Shown here: piece after piece, positions 7,998 through 14,690 of the stretch
Numbering within the stretch: position 1 is the stretch's first letter
How the letters are laid out: each line of letters opens with the position of its first letter
From: RGIG5270 sp045538635
GTDB taxonomy: Bacteria; Verrucomicrobiota; Lentisphaeria; Victivallales; Victivallaceae
Length of the DNA stretch: 27,847 bases
Assembly: GCA_045538635.1 (NCBI GenBank)
Contig: JAZSRU010000092.1
Location: 1-27,847 of the forward strand
Direction: 5' to 3'
The notes under the pieces: model-generated
Told to the model about the DNA's origin: nothing
What the model saw: the letters and a program-made list of their open reading frames with translations, nothing else
Databases searched by the model: none
Made by a program: the position numbers and the translations under genes

Positions 7998-8533
7998 TTG
8001 CTCCATCCCGTTGAGTGATCCACCATTCTGGTATAACCGGAGGGTTCGACCGGTTTGTTTGTTATCCGCAAAAATTTACCGAATCCTTCTGCAACATATG
8101 GTGCGTTACGCAGAGTAACTTTGCTGTAAAGCAGATTTGTTTCCGGATTTTCCGACAGCGATACGCGCAAATCAGGTGAATTGCCGCTGGCATCCCAGTA
8201 GGGGAAATCCACACCTGCATTGCCGCTTGACATATACATCCGCAAACGGCGGGTCAATGAGTCGCGGCCGAGCTTGAGAAGACCATTTTCATCGCGTCCG
8301 GAAATCGGTATCGCCGCGATACGGGCTGCCTTGCTGATAGTCCTGTATGCGTATCCCAGACTGAATGCTTTGGCAGCATAAAATGATGAATAACTGCAGA
8401 ACATTTTTGCCATGCCCCATTGGAAAAGCTGAAATGCTCCGAAAAAGAGCAGACACAACAGTATCAAAGCCATCAATGATTCGACCATTGATGAACCGGA
8501 CTGTCTTCTTTTTTTACTGTTGCTCATATTCAT
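7994..8533 (-). CDS. TadE-like membrane protein, first gene of Tad-like operon
   Basis: Protein of 179 aa from ATG 8533 (AAGG 8 nt upstream); GTG 8539 and ATG 8527 are alternatives. A basic start (SNSKKRRQ) precedes SGSSMVESLMALILLCLLFFGAF, where G-SSMVE followed by a hydrophobic helix is the TadE-type N-terminal pattern. The rest is a small soluble domain with no recognised motif. The gene has its own promoter at 8574-8602 and overlaps the next gene by ATGA. TadE-like proteins usually accompany a secretion ATPase and membrane platform; neither lies within this window, so either these proteins use machinery encoded elsewhere or they have another role. Confidence 0.65.
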   Translation of the reverse strand: MNMSNSKKRRQSGSSMVESLMALILLCLLFFGAFQLFQWGMAKMFCSYSSFYAAKAFSLGYAYRTISKAARIAAIPISGRDENGLLKLGRDSLTRRLRMYMSSGNAGVDFPYWDASGNSPDLRVSLSENPETNLLYSKVTLRNAPYVAEGFGKFLRITNKPVEPSGYTRMVDHSTGWSK

Positions 8534-8573
8534 AAACACTGCCTTTTTTCATAACAACGCTGCATCTGCTGTA

Positions 8574-8602
8574 AAATTATTGCAGAAATACTGAATTGTC
8601 AA
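8574..8602 (-). promoter_or_regulatory. Promoter of the Tad-like operon
   Basis: Minus strand: TTGACA (8602-8597), 17-bp spacer, TAATTT (8579-8574), about 40 bp upstream of the first TadE-like start. Confidence 0.65.
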
Positions 8603-8652
8603 ATAAAAAATACAAATCTTTATGTTTTTTATTGAAAATAATTCATTCAAAA

Positions 8653-8684
8653 GAGGGGAGAAAAAATCTGTTCTTCCCCCCCTC
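8653..8684 (-). terminator. Probable terminator of the acyl-CoA synthetase gene
   Basis: Arms GAGGGG (8653-8658) and CCCCTC (8679-8684) bracket purine/pyrimidine-rich DNA that can extend the stem. Read on the minus strand the hairpin is followed by TTTT. It lies 10 bp after the synthetase stop codon. Confidence 0.55.
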
Positions 8685-8693
8685 CCGGTGAAT

Positions 8694-10349
8694 TTATTTC
8701 CAGTAAATTCCGGTTTCGGCATGACGGCGCAGCAGATCGCGCTTGATCTTGCCGGAGAAAGTTTTCGGCATTGATTTGACGAATTCGATTTCACGAGGAT
8801 ATTTGTACGGAGCGGTCAGGGTTTTGACATGCTGCTGGAGTTTTTTGACCAGAGTATCAGTCGGTTCAAAACCTTTGTGCAGAACGACATACGCTTTGAC
8901 TTTGGCTCCGCGCAGCGGGTCGGGTGCGCCGACGACTGCAACTTCATGGACGGCGGGGTGCTGCATCATGACTTCTTCGACTTCCAGCGGGCCGATGCGG
9001 TAGCCGGAACTTTTGATGATATCATCACTGCGGCCGATAAAGTAGAAATAACCGTCTTTGTCGCGGTAGGCTTTATCGCCGGTGTAGTAATAATTGCCGA
9101 TGAAGCATTTGTCGTTTTCTTCCTTGTTGTTCACATAATGCAGGAACAATCCGGCGGGTTTGCCGTTGGCGATGTTGACTGCGATTCTGCCGGGGTCGCC
9201 ATCTTTGACCGGATTGCCGTCATCGTCGTGAAGTTCGATATCCCAGCCGGGGGCGGCTTTGCCCATTGAGCCGAATCTGACTTCATCGCCCTTGAAAGTA
9301 CCGATCATGCAGACGGTTTCGGTCTGACCGTAAGCTTCATGGAGTTTTAAACCGGTACCTTCCTCCCACAAACGGCAGGTTTCGGTGTGGAGCGGTTCGC
9401 CGGCTGAACAGCAATGTTTGAGATCTTTCAGATCGAAGCGTTTGAGGTCGTTCAGCACCAGCATACGGTAAATTGTCGGCGGCGCGCAGAAAGAGGTGAT
9501 GGAATATTTTTCAAGTATCGGGAGCAGTTCGTCGGCATGGAATTTGCCGCGGATATCGTAAATGAAAACGCATGCACCGAGAATCCATTGACCGAAGTAA
9601 TTACCCCAGATGTTTTTGCCCCATCCGGTATCGGAAACGGTAAAAGCGAGGTCATTTGCGCTCTCTTCGTGCCACAATTCAGCAGTGATGCGGTGAGCGA
9701 GAGCGTAATCATTTGAGTGTTCGACCATTTTTGGCATTTTGCTGGTTCCGGAGGTAAAGAGAGTCAGGAACGGAGCGTTTGATTTGCTTTTGAATTTTTT
9801 TGCAAGGCGCAATTCGCGGCTTGAAAGTGAAGTGCAGTCAAGGTATGAAATCCAGCCCGGACGGCGGTCATTGACAATCAGACGGATGTTCAAACTGGGA
9901 CAGTCATCGAAAACTTCATCGAATTTCGGAGCGTTTTCGTTGTCGGTGATAACCATTTTGAATTTGCCTGCATTGATGCGCTGTTTGATGTCCGGCGGAG
10001 TGAGCAGTGTCGGGGACGGGCATTGGATAGCTCCGATACGGATGAGAGCGAGTGAAAAAATCCACCATTCAGGGAGGCGCGGGAGCATGAGAAAAACTCT
10101 GTCGCCCTGTCCGATGCCGTTTTTGAGCAGCAGATTTGCTGCCTGATTTGAGAGGCGGCTGAAGTCAAAAAAGGTGAATCTTTTTTCTTCGCCCTGTTGA
10201 TTTACCCAGATCATTGCCATTTTGTTGCGGTCGTATTGCGCCCAGCGGTCAACGACATCGCTTGCAAAATTGAAATTGTCGGGTGATTTGATCGGGAAGT
10301 CATGGAAATATGCTTCCTGAAGCGGTGTTTGAACTTTTAGTTCTGACAT
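8694..10349 (-). CDS. AMP-forming acyl-CoA synthetase (acetyl/medium-chain type)
   Basis: Adenylate-forming enzyme of 551 aa that activates a carboxylic acid with ATP and CoA to give acyl-CoA, AMP and PPi. The motifs run in order: phosphate loop TLFTSGTSKMPK (196-207; SK replaces the usual TG), YGQTET (340-345), YTGD (422-425), hinge and ribose-binding GRSDDIIKSSGYRI (439-452), and C-terminal PKTFSGKIKRD with catalytic Lys534. Length and motifs resemble the acetyl-CoA/medium-chain (ACSM-like) branch; acyl chain length is not certain. AAAGGAG lies 7 nt before the ATG. It is monocistronic, with a candidate promoter and a palindromic site at 10472-10503. Confidence 0.9.
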   Translation of the reverse strand: MSELKVQTPLQEAYFHDFPIKSPDNFNFASDVVDRWAQYDRNKMAMIWVNQQGEEKRFTFFDFSRLSNQAANLLLKNGIGQGDRVFLMLPRLPEWWIFSLALIRIGAIQCPSPTLLTPPDIKQRINAGKFKMVITDNENAPKFDEVFDDCPSLNIRLIVNDRRPGWISYLDCTSLSSRELRLAKKFKSKSNAPFLTLFTSGTSKMPKMVEHSNDYALAHRITAELWHEESANDLAFTVSDTGWGKNIWGNYFGQWILGACVFIYDIRGKFHADELLPILEKYSITSFCAPPTIYRMLVLNDLKRFDLKDLKHCCSAGEPLHTETCRLWEEGTGLKLHEAYGQTETVCMIGTFKGDEVRFGSMGKAAPGWDIELHDDDGNPVKDGDPGRIAVNIANGKPAGLFLHYVNNKEENDKCFIGNYYYTGDKAYRDKDGYFYFIGRSDDIIKSSGYRIGPLEVEEVMMQHPAVHEVAVVGAPDPLRGAKVKAYVVLHKGFEPTDTLVKKLQQHVKTLTAPYKYPREIEFVKSMPKTFSGKIKRDLLRRHAETGIYWK

Positions 10350-10762
10350 ATATAAACTCCTTTGTTTTTATGGCATTTCCGACCTCGGACATCCGCCGCA
10401 CTCAAGCCTGGCTGATACCGGGTACATTACATTGTCAAGAAGTATAACAATATATTTTGCCATTTTGTTCCAATATATAATATAACAACACTTTTGCAAA
10501 AGTCGAAAAGATTTTTCAAAAAAAACAGAAATTTATATTGTTTTTCTCTGCCGTTGAGCTAAATTAATACTCAAGAAAAGATAAGACGGCTTTTTTTGTA
10601 AAGCTGTAATTATTTGATTCTTAACAACATGGAGGATCATCCGATGTAATTTGCCCAAAGCACATCATGCGTATTGAATGACGGCACGCCGGGGGGCGCA
10701 GCCGGAGAAAATTGTAAAGTCCCTTTCATGTAAAACATTATTAAAATTATATTTCTTCAAAA
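10350..10762. other. Intergenic region between divergent acyl-CoA synthetase and ABC exporter genes
   Basis: No gene is supported in these 413 bases. The left part holds the synthetase ribosome binding site, a 14-bp palindrome and A+T-rich promoter-like DNA. An inverted pair TTGAG (10554-10558)/CTCAA lies in the middle. The right part, about 10630-10705, is more G+C rich (GCCGGGGGGCGCAGCCGG) and contains only a six-codon frame (ATGGAGGATCATCC...). The ABC gene lacks a clear Shine-Dalgarno sequence. I see no clean promoter for it other than a possible TATATT just before the start. Confidence 0.5.
10472..10503 (-). promoter_or_regulatory. Candidate promoter and palindromic operator of the acyl-CoA synthetase
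   Basis: ACTTTTGCAAAAGT (10490-10503) is a perfect 14-bp palindrome. Its centre supplies a minus-strand -35 TTGCAA (10499-10494), followed by a 16-bp spacer and -10 TATATT (10477-10472). A repressor bound here would block the promoter. A perfect TATAAT on the plus strand (10476-10481) lies in the same place but has no good -35. Confidence 0.45.
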
Positions 10763-12484
10763 ATGATCAGCGAAAATTTGAAAAAGATCCTGTCGCCGTA
10801 CAAGGTTTTAATTGCGGGATCAATCGTCTCTCAAGTCCTTTTTTCTGTTATGGGACTTGCTGTTCCGTGGATATTGAAATTCTCCATTGACCGTATTCTG
10901 CCGAATGCGGATTACAGCTTTTTTGCGGTGATGGCGGCATTGGTTATATTGTTGTACGGGATGCGTTCGATAATGCGTTATATTGCCGGTTTTACCGGAA
11001 CCTATCTTTCGACCCGTATTCTGCTGGATGTGCGCAATAAACTTTTCCGGCATCTGCAGAGTTTGTCATTGCGTTTTTATGAAGAGTACCGTACCGGCAA
11101 ATTGATTTCCAATGTCATCAGCGATGTAGGTTTGCTCAATCAGCTGCTGTTGTCGGCAATCAGTATCAGTGATCAGTTTTTTGCCGGATTGCTGATTTTC
11201 TTTCTGATGTTCATATTGAATTGGAAACTTGCGCTGGTCGTGATGTGTTTTCTGCCGTTCCACTTCCTGAATTTTGCATACTTCAAAAAAGTTCTCCGCC
11301 GCGATTCGATGATGCTTCAGGAGAGAATGTCTGAAGTTTCTGCCAATCTGTCCGAAAATATCAACGGTATCAAAGTCGTCAAATCTTTTGCCCGTGAGCG
11401 TTCGGTGAACCGGCATTTTTTTGAAATCATGCGTCCGACCATGGATCTGCAGATAAATCTTAACTTGAATTCCAATATTTCAATCAGTATTTGTGATGTT
11501 TTGTCAGTTTCGACTTATCTGGCAATGATTTTTTTCAGTATTCCGCTGGTCAAAAACGGAACTTTGAAGCTTGGTGAATTTGCCGCGTTTTTCTCTTATG
11601 CCGGTATGCTGCTGGCGCCGATCAACTTTTTTGCCGGTATCACCGGTGTCATCGCGCAGGGAATGGCGGGGGCGAACCGGGTTTCCAATCTGCTTGCAGT
11701 CATCCCTGAAATCAAAGAAGATCCGCATCCGGTTGAAGCAGGACATCTCAAGGGAGAGATCATATTTGACAATGTAAATTTCAGCTATCGTGATACTCCG
11801 GTCATCCGTGATTTTTCGCTGCACATCAAGCCGGGGGAAAAAGTGGCATTTGTCGGACCGTCCGGATGCGGAAAATCTACTGCCAGTAATCTGCTGCTGC
11901 GTTTCTATGATGTCAAAAGCGGCAGGCTTACTGTTGACGGTATTGATGTTCACAAGTACGGCATTGAATCGTACCGAAACAATATCGGAGTTGTTTTGCA
12001 GGAGCCGTTCCTTTTCAGCGGCACGATTTATGACAATATCGCTTTCGCCAAAAAAGATGCATCCCGTGAAGAGATCGAGCGCGCCGCCAAACTTGCCAAT
12101 ATTGAAGAATTCATACTCAAACTGCCTGACGGTTATGATACTGTCATCGGCGAAAACGGTGCTTCGCTCTCCGGCGGACAGAAACAGCGTATTGCCATTG
12201 CCCGCGCCATTTTGAGAAATCCGTCCATTCTGATACTTGATGAGGCGACGAGTGCATTGGATACGATTTCAGAACATGTGGTTCAGGCGGCACTTGACAA
12301 TGTCATGCAGGACAGAACTACGATCATCATCGCCCACCGTCTGTCCACGATCAAAAATGCAGACAAGATTGTTGTTATGCGCGAAGGCAGGATCATGCAG
12401 TGCGGTACTCATGATGAATTGATGTCGGTTGACGGCATTTACAAAGAACTTTATACAACTCAAACCAAATATTCCCAATTATGA
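10763..12484 (+). CDS. ABC exporter, fused membrane and ATPase domains (MsbA/HlyB-like)
   Basis: Half-size ABC exporter of 573 aa that works as a dimer in the inner membrane. Residues 1-300 form a six-helix transmembrane domain. The ATPase domain has Walker A GPSGCGKST (365-373), Q-loop Gln413, signature LSGGQ (469-473), Walker B ILILDE (489-494), D-loop SALD (497-500) and switch His525. There is no N-terminal C39 peptidase domain, so it is not a bacteriocin-processing exporter. It overlaps an HlyD-type adaptor by ATGA (12481-12484), pointing to export across both membranes; an outer-membrane TolC partner is not in the window. Substrate unknown. No clear ribosome binding site precedes the ATG at 10763, so the start is the weakest part of the call. 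Confidence 0.92.
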   Translation: MISENLKKILSPYKVLIAGSIVSQVLFSVMGLAVPWILKFSIDRILPNADYSFFAVMAALVILLYGMRSIMRYIAGFTGTYLSTRILLDVRNKLFRHLQSLSLRFYEEYRTGKLISNVISDVGLLNQLLLSAISISDQFFAGLLIFFLMFILNWKLALVVMCFLPFHFLNFAYFKKVLRRDSMMLQERMSEVSANLSENINGIKVVKSFARERSVNRHFFEIMRPTMDLQINLNLNSNISISICDVLSVSTYLAMIFFSIPLVKNGTLKLGEFAAFFSYAGMLLAPINFFAGITGVIAQGMAGANRVSNLLAVIPEIKEDPHPVEAGHLKGEIIFDNVNFSYRDTPVIRDFSLHIKPGEKVAFVGPSGCGKSTASNLLLRFYDVKSGRLTVDGIDVHKYGIESYRNNIGVVLQEPFLFSGTIYDNIAFAKKDASREEIERAAKLANIEEFILKLPDGYDTVIGENGASLSGGQKQRIAIARAILRNPSILILDEATSALDTISEHVVQAALDNVMQDRTTIIIAHRLSTIKNADKIVVMREGRIMQCGTHDELMSVDGIYKELYTTQTKYSQL

Positions 12485-13587
12485 AAATAAATCAGAAACG
12501 CACAAATTACGGCGTGCCGAAAAACAGTTTTCACAGCAAAATCAAACTGTTCCGCACTTTGATCATGATCATTATTGCTCTGATGCTTTTCGGTATAGCA
12601 AGTGTTTTTTTCTTCAAAATGGAAGATATCGTCGAGGGCCGCGGAATTGTTGCCGGCAGACGGGAATATTATATGAAATCCCGTGTGCGCAGCACCATAA
12701 ATAAAATAAATTTCCGTTCCGGCGATTATGTGCGCCGCGGTCAGGTCATGTTGACACTTGATGACCGTGATTATCAGGAGCATTGTCTGAAATTGCGTAA
12801 TGCGATTGCTGAACTTGAGGCGCAGATAAATTCAGCAGAAGCCGCACTCGCCGCATTGAAACTTGACCCGCTGCCCAAAGAATACCGTCATTCTGAAATC
12901 ACTTATGATGAATTGAAAAAACGCGAAGTCAGAGAAAAGGAAAGCCTCGAAGCTTTCCGCAATCTGCAGAAAAGCGGCGCTGTCCCGCTGGTTGAAATCA
13001 ATAAACGCGAAATTGATTATCTGCACAATCTGGGCGAAATTCAGCGTATGGAACGCGATGTCAGGCTTATCAAATCCGGCCTTGCCAAAGCGATTATTAA
13101 TGAAAAAACAACTCAACTCAATTTGCTGAAAGTCCGGCTTGATAATTTGCGCAGGGAATCTGAATTTTATCAGCAGCATCAGCAGGATTATGTTTTCGTC
13201 GCTCCCGAAGACGGTTATATCAGCTATATTCCGACCAAACTTGGAATTTATGTTGACACCGGCGATGATATTATTGTTTTTGCCGCCAGCGGGGATAAAA
13301 AATTTGTCGCCAATATTGATGAAAAAGATATTTATAAAATTCAGGAAGGTCAGAAAATACGCGTTAAAAGCAGCCAGTACAATTATTTGGAACACGGCTA
13401 TTTTGAGGGCGAAATTTATGCTATTGATGAACTGCCGCGTATCGTCAACGGCAGCAATACTTATTCTGTCCGTATTTATCTCAAGGATAAACCGGATAAA
13501 CCGTTGCGCCTCGGTTCTACCGGCGGTGTTGAAATTATGACAGGAAAAGATTTCATTTTTAAAATTCTTTTTGATAATATGCGCTGA
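12481..13587 (+). CDS. HlyD-family membrane fusion (periplasmic adaptor) protein
   Basis: Adaptor of 368 aa that should link the upstream ABC exporter to an outer-membrane channel. It has a cytoplasmic N-terminus, one membrane helix (about 24-45), the first half of a biotinyl-lipoyl domain (67-95, with SGDYVRRGQVMLTLD), and a long alpha-helical coiled-coil hairpin (about 98-235, rich in E, K, L and R). The second lipoyl half (VFVAPEDGYISYI, 238-250) is followed by a beta-barrel with the family phrase VRIYLKDKPDKPLRLGSTGGVEI. Its start overlaps the ABC stop by ATGA, so the two are translationally coupled. Confidence 0.9.
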   Translation: MKINQKRTNYGVPKNSFHSKIKLFRTLIMIIIALMLFGIASVFFFKMEDIVEGRGIVAGRREYYMKSRVRSTINKINFRSGDYVRRGQVMLTLDDRDYQEHCLKLRNAIAELEAQINSAEAALAALKLDPLPKEYRHSEITYDELKKREVREKESLEAFRNLQKSGAVPLVEINKREIDYLHNLGEIQRMERDVRLIKSGLAKAIINEKTTQLNLLKVRLDNLRRESEFYQQHQQDYVFVAPEDGYISYIPTKLGIYVDTGDDIIVFAASGDKKFVANIDEKDIYKIQEGQKIRVKSSQYNYLEHGYFEGEIYAIDELPRIVNGSNTYSVRIYLKDKPDKPLRLGSTGGVEIMTGKDFIFKILFDNMR

Positions 13588-13613
13588 TATCCGGATAATA
13601 TTTCCTGAAACAT

Positions 13614-13642
13614 TTGACAAAATACCTTTCAGCAAGTATAGT
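13614..13642 (+). promoter_or_regulatory. Strong promoter of the FKBP gene
   Basis: TTGACA (13614-13619), 17-bp spacer, TATAGT (13637-13642). Transcription should begin near 13649. AAAGGAG follows just before the ATG at 13683. Confidence 0.8.
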
Positions 13643-13682
13643 ATGTGACTTTATCTCAAAAATAACACAAAAGGAGTCCATT

Positions 13683-14309
13683 ATGGCAGTTTTTGAAAAA
13701 GAAGCTGACAATATCAGCTACGCTCTCGGAATGAATATGTGTGAATATATTTCACATTTGCCGATCAAAATCGAAATCGAAGCTTTCAGCAAGGCTTTCT
13801 CTGATTTTCATAAAGAAGGAAAATTCCAGTTCGATCAGGATGAATACCGCAAATTTATGACTATGTTCCAGCAGCAGGCACAGGCTGCCGGTGAAGCAGC
13901 TATCGCTGAAATGGCTGCAAAAAATATCGAAATCGAAAAGAAATTTCTCGCAGAAAACGGCGCAAAAGAAAACGTTAAAACTACTGCCAGCGGTCTTCAG
14001 TATGAAGTCCTCACTGAAGGAACCGGTGTCAAACCCGGAAAAACTGATATGGTCAAAGTTCATTATACCGGTTCACTTCTCAACGGTCAGGTTTTTGATT
14101 CATCAGTTCAACGCGGAGAACCTGCACAGTTCGGAGTTCATCAGGTTATCCCCGGCTGGACCGAAGCTTTGCAGATGATGTCCGTCGGCAGCAAATACAA
14201 ACTCTATATCCCTGCCAAACTCGCTTATGGAGAAAATGGCGCAGGCGACCGCATACCGCCGAATGCAACTTTGATTTTTGAAGTCGAATTGCTCGACATC
14301 GTCAAATAA
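13683..14309 (+). CDS. FKBP-type peptidyl-prolyl cis-trans isomerase (FklB-like)
   Basis: Protein of 208 aa that speeds proline isomerisation during folding. The helical N-terminal ~95 residues (DNISYALGMNM...) resemble the dimerisation domain of FklB/Mip-type FKBPs. The C-terminal FKBP domain (about 100-208) has VHYTG (126-130), FDSS (138-141), VIPGWTEAL (155-163), LAYGENGAG and PPNATLIFEVELL, the usual active-site lining. There is no signal peptide, so it is probably cytoplasmic, unlike secreted Mip/FkpA. ATG 13683 is chosen because AAAGGAG sits 5-10 nt upstream; an in-frame ATG-less extension to 13614 would overlap the promoter. It is monocistronic, bounded by its own promoter and terminator. 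Confidence 0.93.
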   Translation: MAVFEKEADNISYALGMNMCEYISHLPIKIEIEAFSKAFSDFHKEGKFQFDQDEYRKFMTMFQQQAQAAGEAAIAEMAAKNIEIEKKFLAENGAKENVKTTASGLQYEVLTEGTGVKPGKTDMVKVHYTGSLLNGQVFDSSVQRGEPAQFGVHQVIPGWTEALQMMSVGSKYKLYIPAKLAYGENGAGDRIPPNATLIFEVELLDIVK

Positions 14310-14355
14310 TTATTTCTGATAAGTTAAATCAGCATTTGCTTGAGCAATAAAAAAA

Positions 14356-14400
14356 GGCTGCTGCAAAACCTTAAAAAGGTGAGCAGCACCCTGTTTTTTT
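14356..14400 (+). terminator. Terminator of the FKBP gene; member of a repeated hairpin family
   Basis: Outer arms GCTGCT (14357-14362) and AGCAGC (14382-14387), inner arms ACCTT and AAGGT, then a T-run at 14394-14400. The whole element aligns with the hairpin at 26936-26985, including loop and downstream CCCTGTT. Confidence 0.8.
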
Positions 14401-14690
14401 AGGCCCTGTACTAAACATTGACTGATTTTTTATTGCAAGGGGGGGCTGATTGCGCCCCCCTGAACCCCCGCAAGGGGATGTCCATCCCCGTTTTATGACG
14501 CTGGCGCGTGAGTGTCAGCGGCTGTGTGGTATCAGGCTGTTTTTCGGCGGAATGTTCGTTTTGTCCCTCCTCTTTTTTTGCGGTCAAGCGGACAAAGAAC
14601 ACTTTTCTTTTTTTGAAAAGAGGGGTATAAGGGGCGGAAAACTTCTTTTTCTTTTAATCAAGAAAAAAAGTTTTCCTCCCATTTATTTAA
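14401..14690. repeat. Cluster of stacked inverted repeats, no gene
   Basis: At least five inverted repeats are packed here. G-run 14439-14445 pairs with C-run 14455-14460. CCCC-GCAA-GGGG (14466-14477) and GGGGAT-GTCC-ATCCCC (14474-14489) share the same GGGG and so exclude one another. TTTGTCC (14560-14566) pairs with GGACAAA (14590-14596). CTTTTC/GAAAAG arms lie at 14612-14630. GGAAAACTTCTTTTTCTT (14636-14653) pairs with 14660-14676 with a single bulged base. Short open frames through it give low-complexity translations without ribosome binding sites. It looks like a composite or dispersed non-coding repeat. The last hairpin lies directly after the EF-G-like stop codon and may serve as its terminator. 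Confidence 0.65.

Noticed and set aside
12832..13635. Minus-strand frame of 267 codons opposite the HlyD gene
   Set aside because: Low-complexity Phe/Ile/Asn-rich translation without start signals; the plus strand has a complete adaptor protein.
13614..13682. N-terminal extension of the FKBP gene to 13614
   Set aside because: It would place the coding start on the -35 of the gene's promoter; AAAGGAG points to 13683.
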